Shown here: positions 44,718 to 53,987 of the stretch, in pieces
Layout of the letters: the number at the start of each line of letters is the position of its first letter
Position numbering within the stretch: position 1 is the first letter of the stretch
Assembly: GCF_018130065.1 (NCBI RefSeq)
Contig: NZ_JAFCME010000004.1
Coordinates: 124,001-188,000, forward strand
Origin: Bradyrhizobium sp. AUGA SZCCT0158
GTDB lineage: Bacteria > Pseudomonadota > Alphaproteobacteria > Rhizobiales > Xanthobacteraceae
Direction: 5' to 3'
Length of the DNA: 64,000 nucleotides
The notes under the pieces: generated by a model
The model's database searches: none
What the model saw: only the letters and a program-made list of their open reading frames with translations
What the model was told of the DNA's origin: nothing
Position numbers and translations under genes: made by a program

Positions 44718-45884
44718 TCAGATAGGGCCTGAAAACGAGAACTTGCTGACGTCCAGATGTGATTGACCAAGCGCCATCTGGGCAAGGGTTTCCCCGACAG
44801 CGGCGGAATGCTTGAACCCGTGCCCCGAGCACGGCGAGGCGATGATGACGTTCTTCATGTCGGGGTGATGATCAATGATGAACCGGGCGTTCTTCACACA
44901 GGTGTAAAGGCACACCTTGGTCTTCACGCAATTTTCGTCGAGGCCAGGGAAGAACGGCCCGACATAGGTTCTGAACATCCCAGTGATTTCGTCCGGACCA
45001 ACGCTCCGGCGAACCGTGTCGGGCGTCGTCGTATTCTCATACTGCTCGGTGGCGATCTTCACCCCCTGTTCGGGGTGGCCAATCAATGGAAAGCCGTAGA
45101 TGCTCTGGGGTGCCGGAAGTTGCCAGATGTACACTGGAAATCGCGCTGGAAGAAATTCCGGGTATCGGTGCTGGTTTTTCAGGCCAAACCAATAAAGCAC
45201 CTGCCGCGTTATGCTGAATTGCCGATCAACGCCTATTACCTGGTTAATCCATGGGCCGGCGGTTATGATGAGTTTCCTGGCGCGATAGGTGCTGACGCCT
45301 GTCGCTACCTGCACGCCGTCGCCATCGGATTCGAATTTCAGCACCTTCTCGTAGAAGCGCAGCATGGCGCCCGAGGTGGCCGCGAGTTGAAGCTGTGCCT
45401 CGATGCATGACTCAGGTCGAACAAAGCCGCTGACCTCGTCGAAATAGGCTTCATCGTCGTCGTTGACATTGAAGGCGGGAAAACGCTGTCTGATCGTTTT
45501 GCCATCCAGAATTTCGTAGTTGATCTTGGCCTCGTCGGCCGCTGCCACTGTGGTCTTGAGGAATTCCGGATTCTCATGTCCGGCGGCACGCTGGCCCTTG
45601 CCGGAGATCACCAGCAGTCCATTTTGGATGAAAAGATCCCGACCGGTCCGGCTTTCGATGTCGCGCCATATCTCGTGCGACCGCTTGGCAAATGGCGAGT
45701 ACTCGGGACCCTCGCCGCAGGCGATGCGCGTAATGCGGGTATCGCCGTGCGTCGAACCCAGCTCATGAGGCGGCTTGAGCTGATCGATCCCGAGAACCGA
45801 GGCGCCTCGACTGGCCAACTGGTAGGTTGCAGCGGAGCCCATTGCCCCCAAACCGAGTACGATCGCGTCGAACGACCTTTCCAT
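44718..45884 (-). CDS. N-methyl amino acid oxidase, sarcosine oxidase/SolA-like
   Basis: A 388-residue monomeric sarcosine-oxidase-family enzyme. The FAD motif is AIVLGLGAMGSAATYQLASR, and GSTHGDTRITRIAC with PEYSPFAKRS is family-typical. Cys325 in KTKVCLYT lies where FAD is covalently bound in monomeric sarcosine oxidase. It oxidises an N-methyl or secondary amino acid to an imine and makes H2O2. AGGAG precedes ATG 45884. The crotonase gene lies 14 bases upstream, so they may be co-transcribed, though no functional link is known. Confidence 0.88.
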   Translation of the reverse strand: MERSFDAIVLGLGAMGSAATYQLASRGASVLGIDQLKPPHELGSTHGDTRITRIACGEGPEYSPFAKRSHEIWRDIESRTGRDLFIQNGLLVISGKGQRAAGHENPEFLKTTVAAADEAKINYEILDGKTIRQRFPAFNVNDDDEAYFDEVSGFVRPESCIEAQLQLAATSGAMLRFYEKVLKFESDGDGVQVATGVSTYRARKLIITAGPWINQVIGVDRQFSITRQVLYWFGLKNQHRYPEFLPARFPVYIWQLPAPQSIYGFPLIGHPEQGVKIATEQYENTTTPDTVRRSVGPDEITGMFRTYVGPFFPGLDENCVKTKVCLYTCVKNARFIIDHHPDMKNVIIASPCSGHGFKHSAAVGETLAQMALGQSHLDVSKFSFSGPI

Positions 45885-45898
45885 TTCTTCTCCTGCGG

Positions 45899-46669
45899 CT
45901 ATCGCTTCCGATCGAGGAAGCCCTGCATCATCCGCTGCGGTTCGCCGGTCAGGAAGGATTGCCCGAACACGCCGACGCTGAGATTGACGGACTCCTTGAG
46001 CGGCAGTTCTTCCCATTGCCGCAGCAGTGCCTTCTGCGAACGCAGCGCCTCGGGGCCGCATTCGAGCAGCGCCTTGACCGTATGCTCGACCGCGTCATCG
46101 AGGCCGCCCGCCGGCGCGACCTTGTCGACCAGCCCCCACGCCAGCGCCGTCGGGGCATCGATATTCTCCGCGGTCATCACCAGCCAGCGGGCGCGGCCCC
46201 AGCCGATCAGCCGCGGCAAGAGCGCGGCGTGGATCACCGAGGGAATGCCGACCTTGACCTCGGGCATGCCGAAATGAGCGTCGTGCGCAGCAATCCGGAA
46301 ATCGCAGGCGGCCGCGACCTCCAGCCCGCCGCCAAGGCACCAGCCGGGTAGCCGCGCGATCACGGGCGCCGGAAATTGGCGCACGGCTTCGCAGAGATCG
46401 CGGAGCCGCGTGATGAAGGCTTCGGCGGATTTCTGGTCGAGCTTTGCCATCTCCTTGATGTCGGCGCCGCCGATCATGCTTTTCTCGCTCTGACCGGCCA
46501 GGATCACCGCGCGAATGGTCCGATCGGAGGCGAGTTTCTCAAAGCCTTCGCGCACGCCTGATGTGACGGCGGAACTCAGGATGTTCAGCGAGCCTGCATT
46601 GCAGATCGACAGCCGCACCACGCCGCGGGAATCGCGGTCGATGCCGCAATGGGGATTGAGCATTTCCAT
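45899..46669 (-). CDS. Enoyl-CoA hydratase/isomerase family protein
   Basis: A 256-residue crotonase-fold protein. The oxyanion-hole regions are GGADIKEMAKL and PGWCLGGGLEVAAACDFR. The region FGMPEVKVGIPSVIHAALLPR has Glu at the first usual acid position, but the second Glu of true hydratases is not obvious, so isomerase or hydrolase activity is possible. Starts at ATG 46669, or at 46663. It is the first gene of a pair with the amino acid oxidase. Confidence 0.85.
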   Translation of the reverse strand: MEMLNPHCGIDRDSRGVVRLSICNAGSLNILSSAVTSGVREGFEKLASDRTIRAVILAGQSEKSMIGGADIKEMAKLDQKSAEAFITRLRDLCEAVRQFPAPVIARLPGWCLGGGLEVAAACDFRIAAHDAHFGMPEVKVGIPSVIHAALLPRLIGWGRARWLVMTAENIDAPTALAWGLVDKVAPAGGLDDAVEHTVKALLECGPEALRSQKALLRQWEELPLKESVNLSVGVFGQSFLTGEPQRMMQGFLDRKR

Positions 46670-46827
46670 CTGATTTTCTCTGTTGGTCTTGGTTTTTTGG
46701 GTTCAGTGGCACGGTTTGCGCCACTTCCCGGACAATGCGCTGTATTGTCAAGGGCTGGCAGGCGAGGGGCGTTGCGCGGCGAAGCCTGTCGGTGTAATAT
46801 GACGATCGTAATCTAAAAGGAGCCGCC

Positions 46828-47367
46828 ATGAGCGCGATAGAATCCGCCGACCTGTTTTCTTCAGCCATGCGCCGGGAGCGCGTGGTCGATTGGCAGGCGC
46901 CGGGGCCGGCCGCGAAGGCTGCCGCCGGGATGACGGGCATGGAGGCGATGTGCGCGATCCGCGACGGTATCCTGCCGGAACCGCCGATGGCCCGCCTGAT
47001 CGATTTCCGACTTCGCACTGCCGAACCGGGGCGGATCGTGATGGAACTCGAACCGCATGAAAGCCTGGAAAATACCATCGGTCTGTTGCACGGCGCGACC
47101 GCGGCAGCTCTGCTCGATACCGCCATGGGCTGCGCGATCTCGACCATGCTGCCGGCCGGGCAGGGTGCGGTGACGCTCGATCTCAAGCTGACCTATCTGC
47201 GGCCGCTCTCGGTCAAGTCGGGCAAGATCTCGGCCGAAGGCAAAATCATAAAACTCGGCCGCCAGACCAGCTATACCGAAGGCTTTGTCCGCGACGGCGC
47301 CGGCAATCTTGCAGTGCACGCGACCGCCACCTTCTCGATGATCGGCGAGGGTCCTAAGACGAAATAG
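46828..47367 (+). CDS. PaaI-type acyl-CoA thioesterase (hotdog fold)
   Basis: A 179-residue hotdog thioesterase. The motif NTIGLLHGATAAALLDTAMG holds the acidic and Asn residues used by PaaI-like enzymes. DLKLTYLRPLSVKSGKI is the usual next strand pair. It would release CoA from aryl- or acyl-CoA. AAGGAG precedes ATG 46828. It is divergent from the crotonase gene and lies 66 bases upstream of a TetR regulator gene. Confidence 0.87.
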   Translation: MSAIESADLFSSAMRRERVVDWQAPGPAAKAAAGMTGMEAMCAIRDGILPEPPMARLIDFRLRTAEPGRIVMELEPHESLENTIGLLHGATAAALLDTAMGCAISTMLPAGQGAVTLDLKLTYLRPLSVKSGKISAEGKIIKLGRQTSYTEGFVRDGAGNLAVHATATFSMIGEGPKTK

Positions 47368-47433
47368 ATGCAGCTTTTTTCGCGTGCAACTGCTATTATA
47401 TGACTGCAAACATCTAATGGTTCAGGAATTGCG

Positions 47434-48048
47434 ATGCGCTATTCGAAGGAGCACAAGCAGGAAACCCACGCGCGGATCGTGAAGAAGGCCTCAGTACGGC
47501 TTCGCGAAAAGGGCGCGCATGGCATCGGCGTCGCCGACCTGATGAAGGAGGCTGGCCTGACCCATGGCGGCTTCTACGCCCATTTCGATTCCCGCGAGGC
47601 GCTTGTCATCGAAGCCTTTGCCTATGCGATGGACCGTTCGACCGAGCGCTGGCGCAAGGTCGCCGACGAGACCCCGCCGGACAAGCGTCTCGCAACCATC
47701 GTCGAGAGTTATCTGACGCCTGTTCATCGCGACGATCCCGGCCATGGCTGCGCGATTCCGACGCTCGGCGCCGAGATCGCGCGTGAGAGCGCGAAGACGC
47801 GAAAAGCCTTTGCCGCCAAGCTGGAAGCGATGATCGACATGATGGCCGATCAGATTCTCGACGTCCCGCGCAAAGTCGCGCGCAAGCAGGCGGTGGCGGC
47901 GCTCGCGACCATGATGGGCACGCTGGTGCTCTCGCGGATCGCCGGCAATGGCGAGTTTTCCGACGAGATCCTCGCCGCCGGGCGCGAGGCCGTGGTGAGC
48001 CGCGCTGCGGCGGCGAAACCGGCCGCGAAGAAGGCCGCGGCGAATTAG
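47434..48048 (+). CDS. TetR-family transcriptional regulator
   Basis: A 204-residue repressor. The N-terminal helix-turn-helix region GIGVADLMKEAGLTHGGFYA with HFDSREALVIEAFAYAM is the typical TetR DNA-binding part; it resembles the NemR/AcuR-like group that senses reactive small molecules. The C-terminal Ala/Lys tail is low in complexity. It may regulate itself and the thioesterase gene. No operator was recognised between 47368 and 47433. Confidence 0.88.
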   Translation: MRYSKEHKQETHARIVKKASVRLREKGAHGIGVADLMKEAGLTHGGFYAHFDSREALVIEAFAYAMDRSTERWRKVADETPPDKRLATIVESYLTPVHRDDPGHGCAIPTLGAEIARESAKTRKAFAAKLEAMIDMMADQILDVPRKVARKQAVAALATMMGTLVLSRIAGNGEFSDEILAAGREAVVSRAAAAKPAAKKAAAN

Positions 48049-48065
48049 CAGCGTCACCCACCGCC

Positions 48066-48186
48066 GTCGTCCCGGCCTTGAGCCGGGACCCATACGCCGC
48101 GGCGGTTGTAATTGCAGGCAGCGTCTGCCGGCTTTTTTCTGTCGATAGATCACGCGGTATGGGTCCCGGCTCAAGGCCGGGACGAC
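48066..48186. repeat. Palindromic intergenic repeat, GTCGTCCCGG type, long form
   Basis: Outer arms GTCGTCCCGGCCTTGAGCC and GGCTCAAGGCCGGGACGAC, with GGGACCCATA / TATGGGTCCC, enclose about 60 bases. It fills the gap between the convergent TetR and LysR genes. Confidence 0.88.
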
Positions 48187-48194
48187 AGTTTCAT

Positions 48195-49109
48195 TCACCG
48201 CCCACCAAACAACGCCCGCTCGCCTTCCACCGTCTCATAAATGTAATCCGCCACCGCGCGGATCCGTGCCAGATCCTTACTGTCGGCATGCATCAGCAGC
48301 CAGAACGTCCGCGAGATCGTAATCTCGTCCGGCAGCACCGGTCGCAGCTCGGGATGAGCCGTCGCCATGAAATGCGGCAGCACGGCGATGCCGAAGCCGG
48401 CGATGGTGGCGTTGAGCTGGGCGATCAGATTGGCGCTGCGGAATTTCGCGGAGATCTTTGGGCTAACCTGCGGCAGATAATCCAGCTCCGGCGTGAACAG
48501 AAGTTCCTCGATGTAGCCGACGAAGCGGTGCGCGGCGAGGTCGCTGCGCCCGGTAATCCCGGGCGCGCGGTCGAGATAGGCGGGGGCGGCATAAAGCCCG
48601 AGGCTGTAGTCGAGCAGCTTGCGCCCAACGATCCGGCCTTCCTTCGGCATCGTCAGGCTGATCGCAATATCGGCCTCGCGCTTCGACAGGCTGAACAGCC
48701 GGGCGGTGGCGACCAGCTGCAGGTCGAGATCCGGATAGCGCTCGACGAATTTGACGAGGCGCGAGGCCAGGAAGTGGCTGCCAAAGCCGTCGGGGGCCCC
48801 GATCCGCACGGTGCCGGTCAGATGCGCGCGGGAGCCGCCGACCGCCTCCTGGTTGGCGACGATGGTCGATTCCATCGCCTCCGCGCTGTCGGCGACGCGC
48901 TGGCCGGCCTCGGTCAGCAAATAGCCGGTCTTGCGCCGATCAAACAGTTTTGCGGACAGATGCCGCTCCAGCCGGTCGACACGCCGGATCACTGTGGCAT
49001 GATCGACGCCCAGCTGTTTTGCGGCAGCGGATACCGTTCCGCCGCGCGCAATTGCCAGCAGAAAACGGAAGTCATCCCAATCGATCGTACCGCCGCCTTG
49101 ATCCAGCAT
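48195..49109 (-). CDS. LysR-family transcriptional regulator
   Basis: A 304-residue LysR-type protein. The N-terminal winged helix FRFLLAIARGGTVSAAAKQ with HATVIRRVDRLERHL is clear, and GAPDGFGSHFLASRLVKFVE begins the effector domain. It is divergent from mmsA with 98 bases between, the usual arrangement for control of the target by a LysR regulator, so it is the likely regulator of the valine operon. The start at ATG 49109 lacks a strong ribosome site; a longer frame upstream is not supported. Confidence 0.88.
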   Translation of the reverse strand: MLDQGGGTIDWDDFRFLLAIARGGTVSAAAKQLGVDHATVIRRVDRLERHLSAKLFDRRKTGYLLTEAGQRVADSAEAMESTIVANQEAVGGSRAHLTGTVRIGAPDGFGSHFLASRLVKFVERYPDLDLQLVATARLFSLSKREADIAISLTMPKEGRIVGRKLLDYSLGLYAAPAYLDRAPGITGRSDLAAHRFVGYIEELLFTPELDYLPQVSPKISAKFRSANLIAQLNATIAGFGIAVLPHFMATAHPELRPVLPDEITISRTFWLLMHADSKDLARIRAVADYIYETVEGERALFGGR

Positions 49110-49207
49110 TTCCGCACATCTATGGTGCAATTTATCAGACTTGTATCCTAAGAAATGCGGGTCAAAAAGGGCGGTAAAATTACCCGAGACTCCCAAGGAG
49201 AAGATTC

Positions 49208-50704
49208 ATGCGTTCAATCGGACATTTCATCGGCGGCAAAGAGGTCAAGGGCAATTCGGGCCGGACGGCCGACGTTTTCGAGCCGATGACCGGCGACGTC
49301 CAGGCCAAGGTGGCGCTGGCCTCCAAGGCCGAGGTCCGCGCCGCCGTCGAGAACGCCAAGGCCGCCCAGGTCGAGTGGGCCAACACCAACCCGCAGCGCC
49401 GCGCGCGCGTGATGATGAAGTTCCTCGAACTCGCCAACCGCGATTACGACAAGCTCGCCGATCTCCTCGCGCGTGAGCACGGCAAGACCGTTCCTGACGC
49501 CAAGGGCGATATCCAGCGCGGCCTCGAAGTGGTCGAATTCGCCTGCGGCATTCCGCATCTGATGAAGGGCGAATACACTGAAGGCGCCGGCCCCGGCATC
49601 GATATCTACTCGATGCGGCAACCGCTCGGCGTCGTCGCCGGCATCACGCCGTTCAATTTCCCGGCGATGATCCCTATGTGGAAATTCGCGCCGGCGATCG
49701 CCTGCGGCAACGCGTTTATCTTAAAGCCCTCGGAGCGCGATCCCGGCGTGCCGATGCTGCTCGCCGCCCTGATGATCGAGGCGGGTCTTCCGCCCGGCGT
49801 GCTCAACGTCGTCAACGGCGACAAGGAAGCCGTCGACGCCATTCTCGACGATCCCGATATCAAGGCGATCGGTTTTGTCGGCTCGACGCTGATTGCGCAG
49901 TACATCTACGAGCGCGCCGCGCAGACCGGCAAGCGCTGCCAGTGTTTCGGCGGCGCCAAGAACCACGCCATCGTGATGCCGGACGCCGACATGGACCAGA
50001 CCGTCGATGCCCTGATCGGCGCCGGCTACGGCTCGGCGGGCGAGCGCTGCATGGCGATTTCGGTCGCGGTGCCGGTCGGCAAGACCGCTGCCGACCGCCT
50101 GATGGAAAAGCTGATCCCGCGCGTGGAGTCGCTCAAGATCGGCACCTCGATCGATCCCTCGGCCGATTACGGCCCGCTGGTGACGCGCGAAGCGGTCGAG
50201 AAGGTGAAGAGCTACATCGACACCGGCGTCAAGGAAGGCGCGACGCTCGCGGTCGACGGCCGTGGCTTCAAGATGCAGGGCTACGAGAAGGGCTTCTATC
50301 TCGGCGGTTCACTGTTCGACAACGTCACCAAGGACATGCGGATCTACAAGGAAGAGATCTTCGGCCCCGTGCTGTCGGTGGTGCGCGCGCACGACTACAA
50401 GGAAGCGCTGGCGCTGCCGTCGGACCATGACTATGGCAATGGCGTTGCGATCTTCACCCGCGACGGCGACGCCGCGCGCGATTTCGCCGCCAAGGTCGAA
50501 GTCGGCATGGTCGGCATCAACGTGCCGATCCCGGTGCCGATCGCCTATTACACGTTTGGCGGCTGGAAGAAGTCCGGCTTCGGCGATCTCAACCAGCACG
50601 GCCCGGATTCGATCCGCTTCTACACCAAGACCAAAACCATCACCTCGCGCTGGCCGTCGGGTGTGAAGGAAGGCGCGGAGTTTTCGATTCCGACGATGAA
50701 CTGA
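49208..50704 (+). CDS. mmsA: Methylmalonate-semialdehyde dehydrogenase (CoA-acylating)
   Basis: A 498-residue aldehyde dehydrogenase that converts (methyl)malonate semialdehyde, CoA and NAD to propionyl-CoA or acetyl-CoA. The catalytic Cys281 is in SAGERCMAIS, and the family motifs GITPFNFPAMIPMWKFAPAI and FGGAKNHAIVMPDADMD are present. The lack of the general-base Glu of ordinary aldehyde dehydrogenases, usual in this CoA-dependent class, fits. AAGGAGAAG stands before ATG 49208. First gene of the valine operon. Confidence 0.95.
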   Translation: MRSIGHFIGGKEVKGNSGRTADVFEPMTGDVQAKVALASKAEVRAAVENAKAAQVEWANTNPQRRARVMMKFLELANRDYDKLADLLAREHGKTVPDAKGDIQRGLEVVEFACGIPHLMKGEYTEGAGPGIDIYSMRQPLGVVAGITPFNFPAMIPMWKFAPAIACGNAFILKPSERDPGVPMLLAALMIEAGLPPGVLNVVNGDKEAVDAILDDPDIKAIGFVGSTLIAQYIYERAAQTGKRCQCFGGAKNHAIVMPDADMDQTVDALIGAGYGSAGERCMAISVAVPVGKTAADRLMEKLIPRVESLKIGTSIDPSADYGPLVTREAVEKVKSYIDTGVKEGATLAVDGRGFKMQGYEKGFYLGGSLFDNVTKDMRIYKEEIFGPVLSVVRAHDYKEALALPSDHDYGNGVAIFTRDGDAARDFAAKVEVGMVGINVPIPVPIAYYTFGGWKKSGFGDLNQHGPDSIRFYTKTKTITSRWPSGVKEGAEFSIPTMN

Positions 50705-50727
50705 TCGCGTCGTAATCTCCTTAACTC

Positions 50728-50813
50728 GTCATGCCCGGGCTTGACCCGGGCATCCACGACTTGAAGGTTGCAGCAGGAAAGACGTGGATGGCCGGGACAA
50801 GCTCGGCCATGAC
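50728..50813. repeat. Palindromic intergenic repeat, CATGCCCGGGC type
   Basis: CCCGGGCTTGACCCGGG and GGCCGGGACAAGCTCGGCC hairpins lie between GTCAT and ATGAC ends, with GGATGGCC / CATCCACG inside. Same family as 10016 and 56216. It lies between mmsA and the next gene of the operon. Confidence 0.8.
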
Positions 50814-50837
50814 GGTAAGAGAAACGCGGGCACCGAG

Positions 50838-51983
50838 ATGCATTTCGCTCTCAATGAGGACCAGATTGCGGTTCGCGACATGGCGCGGGAATTTGCCGCG
50901 GAGAAAATTGCGCCGCATGCGATCCGCTGGGACGAGGAAAAGCATTTCCCCGTCGACGTGATGCGCGAGGCGGCAACGCTCGGCATCGGCGGGGTCTATA
51001 TTCGCGACGATGTCGGCGGCTCGGCGCTGACGCGCTTCGACGCCGCGCTGATCTTCGAGGCGCTGGCGCAGGGCTGCCCGACGGTGTCGGCGTTCATCTC
51101 GATCCACAACATGGCGTCCTGGATGATCGATGCCTATGGCAACGACACCCAGCGCCAGAAATGGCTGCCGAAACTCTGCACCATGGAGCTGCTGGCGAGC
51201 TACTGCCTGACCGAGCCCGGCTCCGGCTCGGACGCGGCGGCGCTGCGCACCCGCGCGGTGCGCGACGGCGATCATTATGTGCTGAACGGCCAGAAGCAGT
51301 TCATTTCAGGCGCCGGCAAGGGCGATCTCTATGTGGTGATGGTGCGCACCGGCGCCGACGGCCCGGGCGGCATCTCGACGCTGGTGATCGAGGGCGATAC
51401 GCCCGGCCTGTCGTTCGGCGCCAATGAGCGCAAGATGGGCTGGAACGCGCAGCCGACCCGTGCGGTGATTTTCGAGAATGCGCGTGTGCCCGTTGAAAAT
51501 CGCCTCGGCGACGAGGGCATCGGCTTCAAGATTGCGATGGCCGGGCTCGACGGCGGCCGCATCAACATCGCGGCGTGCTCGCTCGGCGGCGCGCAGAACG
51601 CGCTCGATAAGTCGCTTGGCTACATGAAACAGCGAAAAGCCTTCGGCAAGCGCCTCGACGAATTCCAGGCGCTGCAGTTCCGCCTCGCCGACATGGCGAC
51701 CGAACTGGAGGCGGCGCGGACCTTCGTGTGGCGCGCGGCCGCCGCACTCGACCGCAAGGATGCCGACGCGACCATGCTGTGCGCGATGGCCAAGCGTTTT
51801 GGCACCGATGTCGGCTTCGAGGTCGCCAACCAGGCGCTGCAACTGCATGGCGGCTATGGCTATCTCAGCGAATACGGCATCGAAAAGATCGTGCGAGACC
51901 TGCGCGTGCACCAGATCCTGGAAGGGACCAACGAGATCATGCGGCTGATCGTGTCGCGAAAACTGATCGAGGGCGCGCGATGA
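50838..51983 (+). CDS. Isobutyryl-CoA dehydrogenase-type acyl-CoA dehydrogenase
   Basis: A 381-residue FAD enzyme. The motif [19 protein letters not shown] binds FAD and substrate, and Glu362 in LEGTNEIMR is in the usual catalytic place. [19 protein letters not shown] is typical. Position between mmsA and the 3-hydroxyisobutyryl-CoA hydrolase gene points to isobutyryl-CoA as substrate, giving methacrylyl-CoA. The start is ATG 50838 just after the repeat. It overlaps the next gene by four bases (ATGA). Confidence 0.9.
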   Translation: MHFALNEDQIAVRDMAREFAAEKIAPHAIRWDEEKHFPVDVMREAATLGIGGVYIRDDVGGSALTRFDAALIFEALAQGCPTVSAFISIHNMASWMIDAYGNDTQRQKWLPKLCTMELLASYCLTEPGSGSDAAALRTRAVRDGDHYVLNGQKQFISGAGKGDLYVVMVRTGADGPGGISTLVIEGDTPGLSFGANERKMGWNAQPTRAVIFENARVPVENRLGDEGIGFKIAMAGLDGGRINIAACSLGGAQNALDKSLGYMKQRKAFGKRLDEFQALQFRLADMATELEAARTFVWRAAAALDRKDADATMLCAMAKRFGTDVGFEVANQALQLHGGYGYLSEYGIEKIVRDLRVHQILEGTNEIMRLIVSRKLIEGAR

Positions 51984-53056
51984 CATCGGCTACCGAGGCG
52001 CCGGAGGGCGACCTGATCGCGCGGCGCGAGGGTTCTTGCGGCGTGATCCGGCTGAACCGGCCGAAGGCGATCAATGCCGTGACGCTGGAGATGTTTCGCG
52101 ACGTCGACAAGGCGCTCGATCAATTCGAGGCCGATCCGGCCGTCGCGGTGATCCTGCTGGAAGGGGCAGGCGAACGCGGTCTCTGCGCCGGCGGCGATAT
52201 CCGCGCGCTGTGGGAGAGTTCAAAAGTTGCCGGCGATCTCGGCAAGATCCTGTGGCGCGAGGAATACATCCTCAACGCCCGCATCAAGAAATTCCCAAAG
52301 CCCTATGTCGCCTTCATGGACGGCATCGTGATGGGCGGTGGCGTCGGGCTATCCGCCCATAGCAGCCATCGCGTGGTGACCGAGCGGACAAAGCTCGCCA
52401 TGCCCGAAGTCGGCCTCGGCTTTTTCCCGGATGTCGGCGGCACCTGGCTCCTCTCGCATTCGCCGGGTGAAATCGGCACGTATTTTGGCCTGACCGGCCA
52501 GACCATGAATGGCCCCGATGCGATCAATGCGCGTTTTGCCGATGCGGTCGTGCCATCGGCTAAATTGCCCGCGCTGCGCGAGGCGCTGACCAAGGTTCGG
52601 CCCGGAGCAACATCAGCCGAAATCAAGACCCTTATCGATGGCTTTGCGACCGGCGAGACTGCCGGCCCCGTGGGCGCGATGCAGACAAAAATCGACAGCT
52701 GGTTCGCCCATGACCGGATGGAAGACATCGTCGCCGCCCTGCAGCAGGACCGCTCGGAACTGGCGCTTTCAACCCTGAAGACGCTCGGTGAAAAATCGCC
52801 GCGCGGCATGGTGGTCACGCTGAAACTGCTGCGGCTGGCGCGGACGTCGACCTCGCTGGAGGAATGCCTGGTGCGGGAATATCGCGCCGCGCTGGAAGTC
52901 TTTGCCAGCGACGACTTTCGCGAAGGCGTGCGCGCCGCCGTGATCGACAAGGACCGAAGTCCAAAATGGTCGCCGCCGCGGATCGAGGACGTGACGCCTG
53001 CGATGCAGGCGCCTTACTTCGCCGAGATCGGCGCCGACGAACTCAGGTTCAACTGA
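51980..53056 (+). CDS. 3-hydroxyisobutyryl-CoA hydrolase-like crotonase
   Basis: A 358-residue crotonase-family hydrolase, longer than enoyl-CoA hydratases and matching the HIBCH type. The motifs [18 protein letters not shown] and [18 protein letters not shown] carry the oxyanion-hole glycines and a catalytic Glu. It releases CoA from 3-hydroxyisobutyryl-CoA in valine breakdown. Its ATG overlaps the previous stop codon. The C-terminal third ([13 protein letters not shown] and [19 protein letters not shown]) is also as in HIBCH. Confidence 0.9.
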   Translation: MTSATEAPEGDLIARREGSCGVIRLNRPKAINAVTLEMFRDVDKALDQFEADPAVAVILLEGAGERGLCAGGDIRALWESSKVAGDLGKILWREEYILNARIKKFPKPYVAFMDGIVMGGGVGLSAHSSHRVVTERTKLAMPEVGLGFFPDVGGTWLLSHSPGEIGTYFGLTGQTMNGPDAINARFADAVVPSAKLPALREALTKVRPGATSAEIKTLIDGFATGETAGPVGAMQTKIDSWFAHDRMEDIVAALQQDRSELALSTLKTLGEKSPRGMVVTLKLLRLARTSTSLEECLVREYRAALEVFASDDFREGVRAAVIDKDRSPKWSPPRIEDVTPAMQAPYFAEIGADELRFN

Positions 53057-53089
53057 AATAACAAGAACAGCTCACGCGGAGGATTCGAG

Positions 53090-53977
53090 ATGGCAAATAT
53101 CGCATTCATTGGCCTCGGCAATATGGGCGGGCCGATGGCGGCCAACCTGGTCAAGGCCGGCCACAAGGTCATTGCCTTCGATCTGGTCGAAGCGTCGAAG
53201 AACCAGGCCAGGACCGATGGCGCCACCATCGCGGACAGCGCCGCGGCCGCGGTGAAGGGTGCGGATACCGTCATCACCATGCTGCCCGCGGGCAAGCACG
53301 TGGTCTCGGTCTGGACCGACGTGGTTCCGGCGATGGCCAAGGGTGCGCTGATCATCGATTGCTCGACCATCGACGTCGAAAGCGCAAAGCAGGCGCATGC
53401 GCTGGCGGCGAAGCACGGCATGGCTTCGGTCGATGCGCCGGTGTCCGGCGGAACCGGCGGTGCCAAGGGCGCGACGCTGACCTTCATGTGCGGTGGCGAG
53501 GAGAAGGCGTTCGGGGCCGCCAAGCCGGTGCTGGAGAACATGGGCAAGAAGATCGTGCATTGCGGCGGCGCCGGCGCCGGGCAGGCGGCCAAGATCTGCA
53601 ACAACATGATCCTGGGTATTTCCATGATCGCGGTAGGCGAGGCCTTCGCGCTCGCCGAAAAGCTCGGCCTGTCGCATCAGGCGCTGTTCGACGTCGCCTC
53701 GACCTCATCGGGGCAATGCTGGTCGCTGACGACCTATTGCCCGGTGCCGGGCCCGGTTCCGACCTCGCCGGCCAACAACGGCTACAAGCCGGGTTTTGCG
53801 TCCAACCTGATGGTGAAGGATTTGACGCTGGCGCAGGACGCCGCCAACGCCGCGGGGGCCGCAACGCCTCTGGGCAAACATGCGCAGGAGATCTACAAGG
53901 CATTCGACGCCGCCGGCCATGGCGGGGTGGATTTTTCCGGGATTATCCAGCACGTTCGGAGTCTCGCCGGGAAATAA
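53090..53977 (+). CDS. mmsB: 3-hydroxyisobutyrate dehydrogenase
   Basis: A 295-residue beta-hydroxyacid dehydrogenase. The NAD motif is FIGLGNMGGPMAANLVKAG, the substrate motif DAPVSGGTGGAKGATL, and the catalytic Lys168 in GAGQAAKICNNM. It oxidises 3-hydroxyisobutyrate to methylmalonate semialdehyde, the substrate of MmsA. GGAGG precedes ATG 53090. With the three genes before it, it completes the lower valine pathway from isobutyryl-CoA to propionyl-CoA, except for a dedicated enoyl-CoA hydratase, which is missing here. Confidence 0.95.
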   Translation: MANIAFIGLGNMGGPMAANLVKAGHKVIAFDLVEASKNQARTDGATIADSAAAAVKGADTVITMLPAGKHVVSVWTDVVPAMAKGALIIDCSTIDVESAKQAHALAAKHGMASVDAPVSGGTGGAKGATLTFMCGGEEKAFGAAKPVLENMGKKIVHCGGAGAGQAAKICNNMILGISMIAVGEAFALAEKLGLSHQALFDVASTSSGQCWSLTTYCPVPGPVPTSPANNGYKPGFASNLMVKDLTLAQDAANAAGAATPLGKHAQEIYKAFDAAGHGGVDFSGIIQHVRSLAGK

Positions 53978-53987
53978 CGGAGAGCCG

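Noticed and set aside
46714..46730. TGGCAC...TTGC sequence like a sigma-54 promoter
   Set aside because: The spacing between the two parts is three bases, not five.
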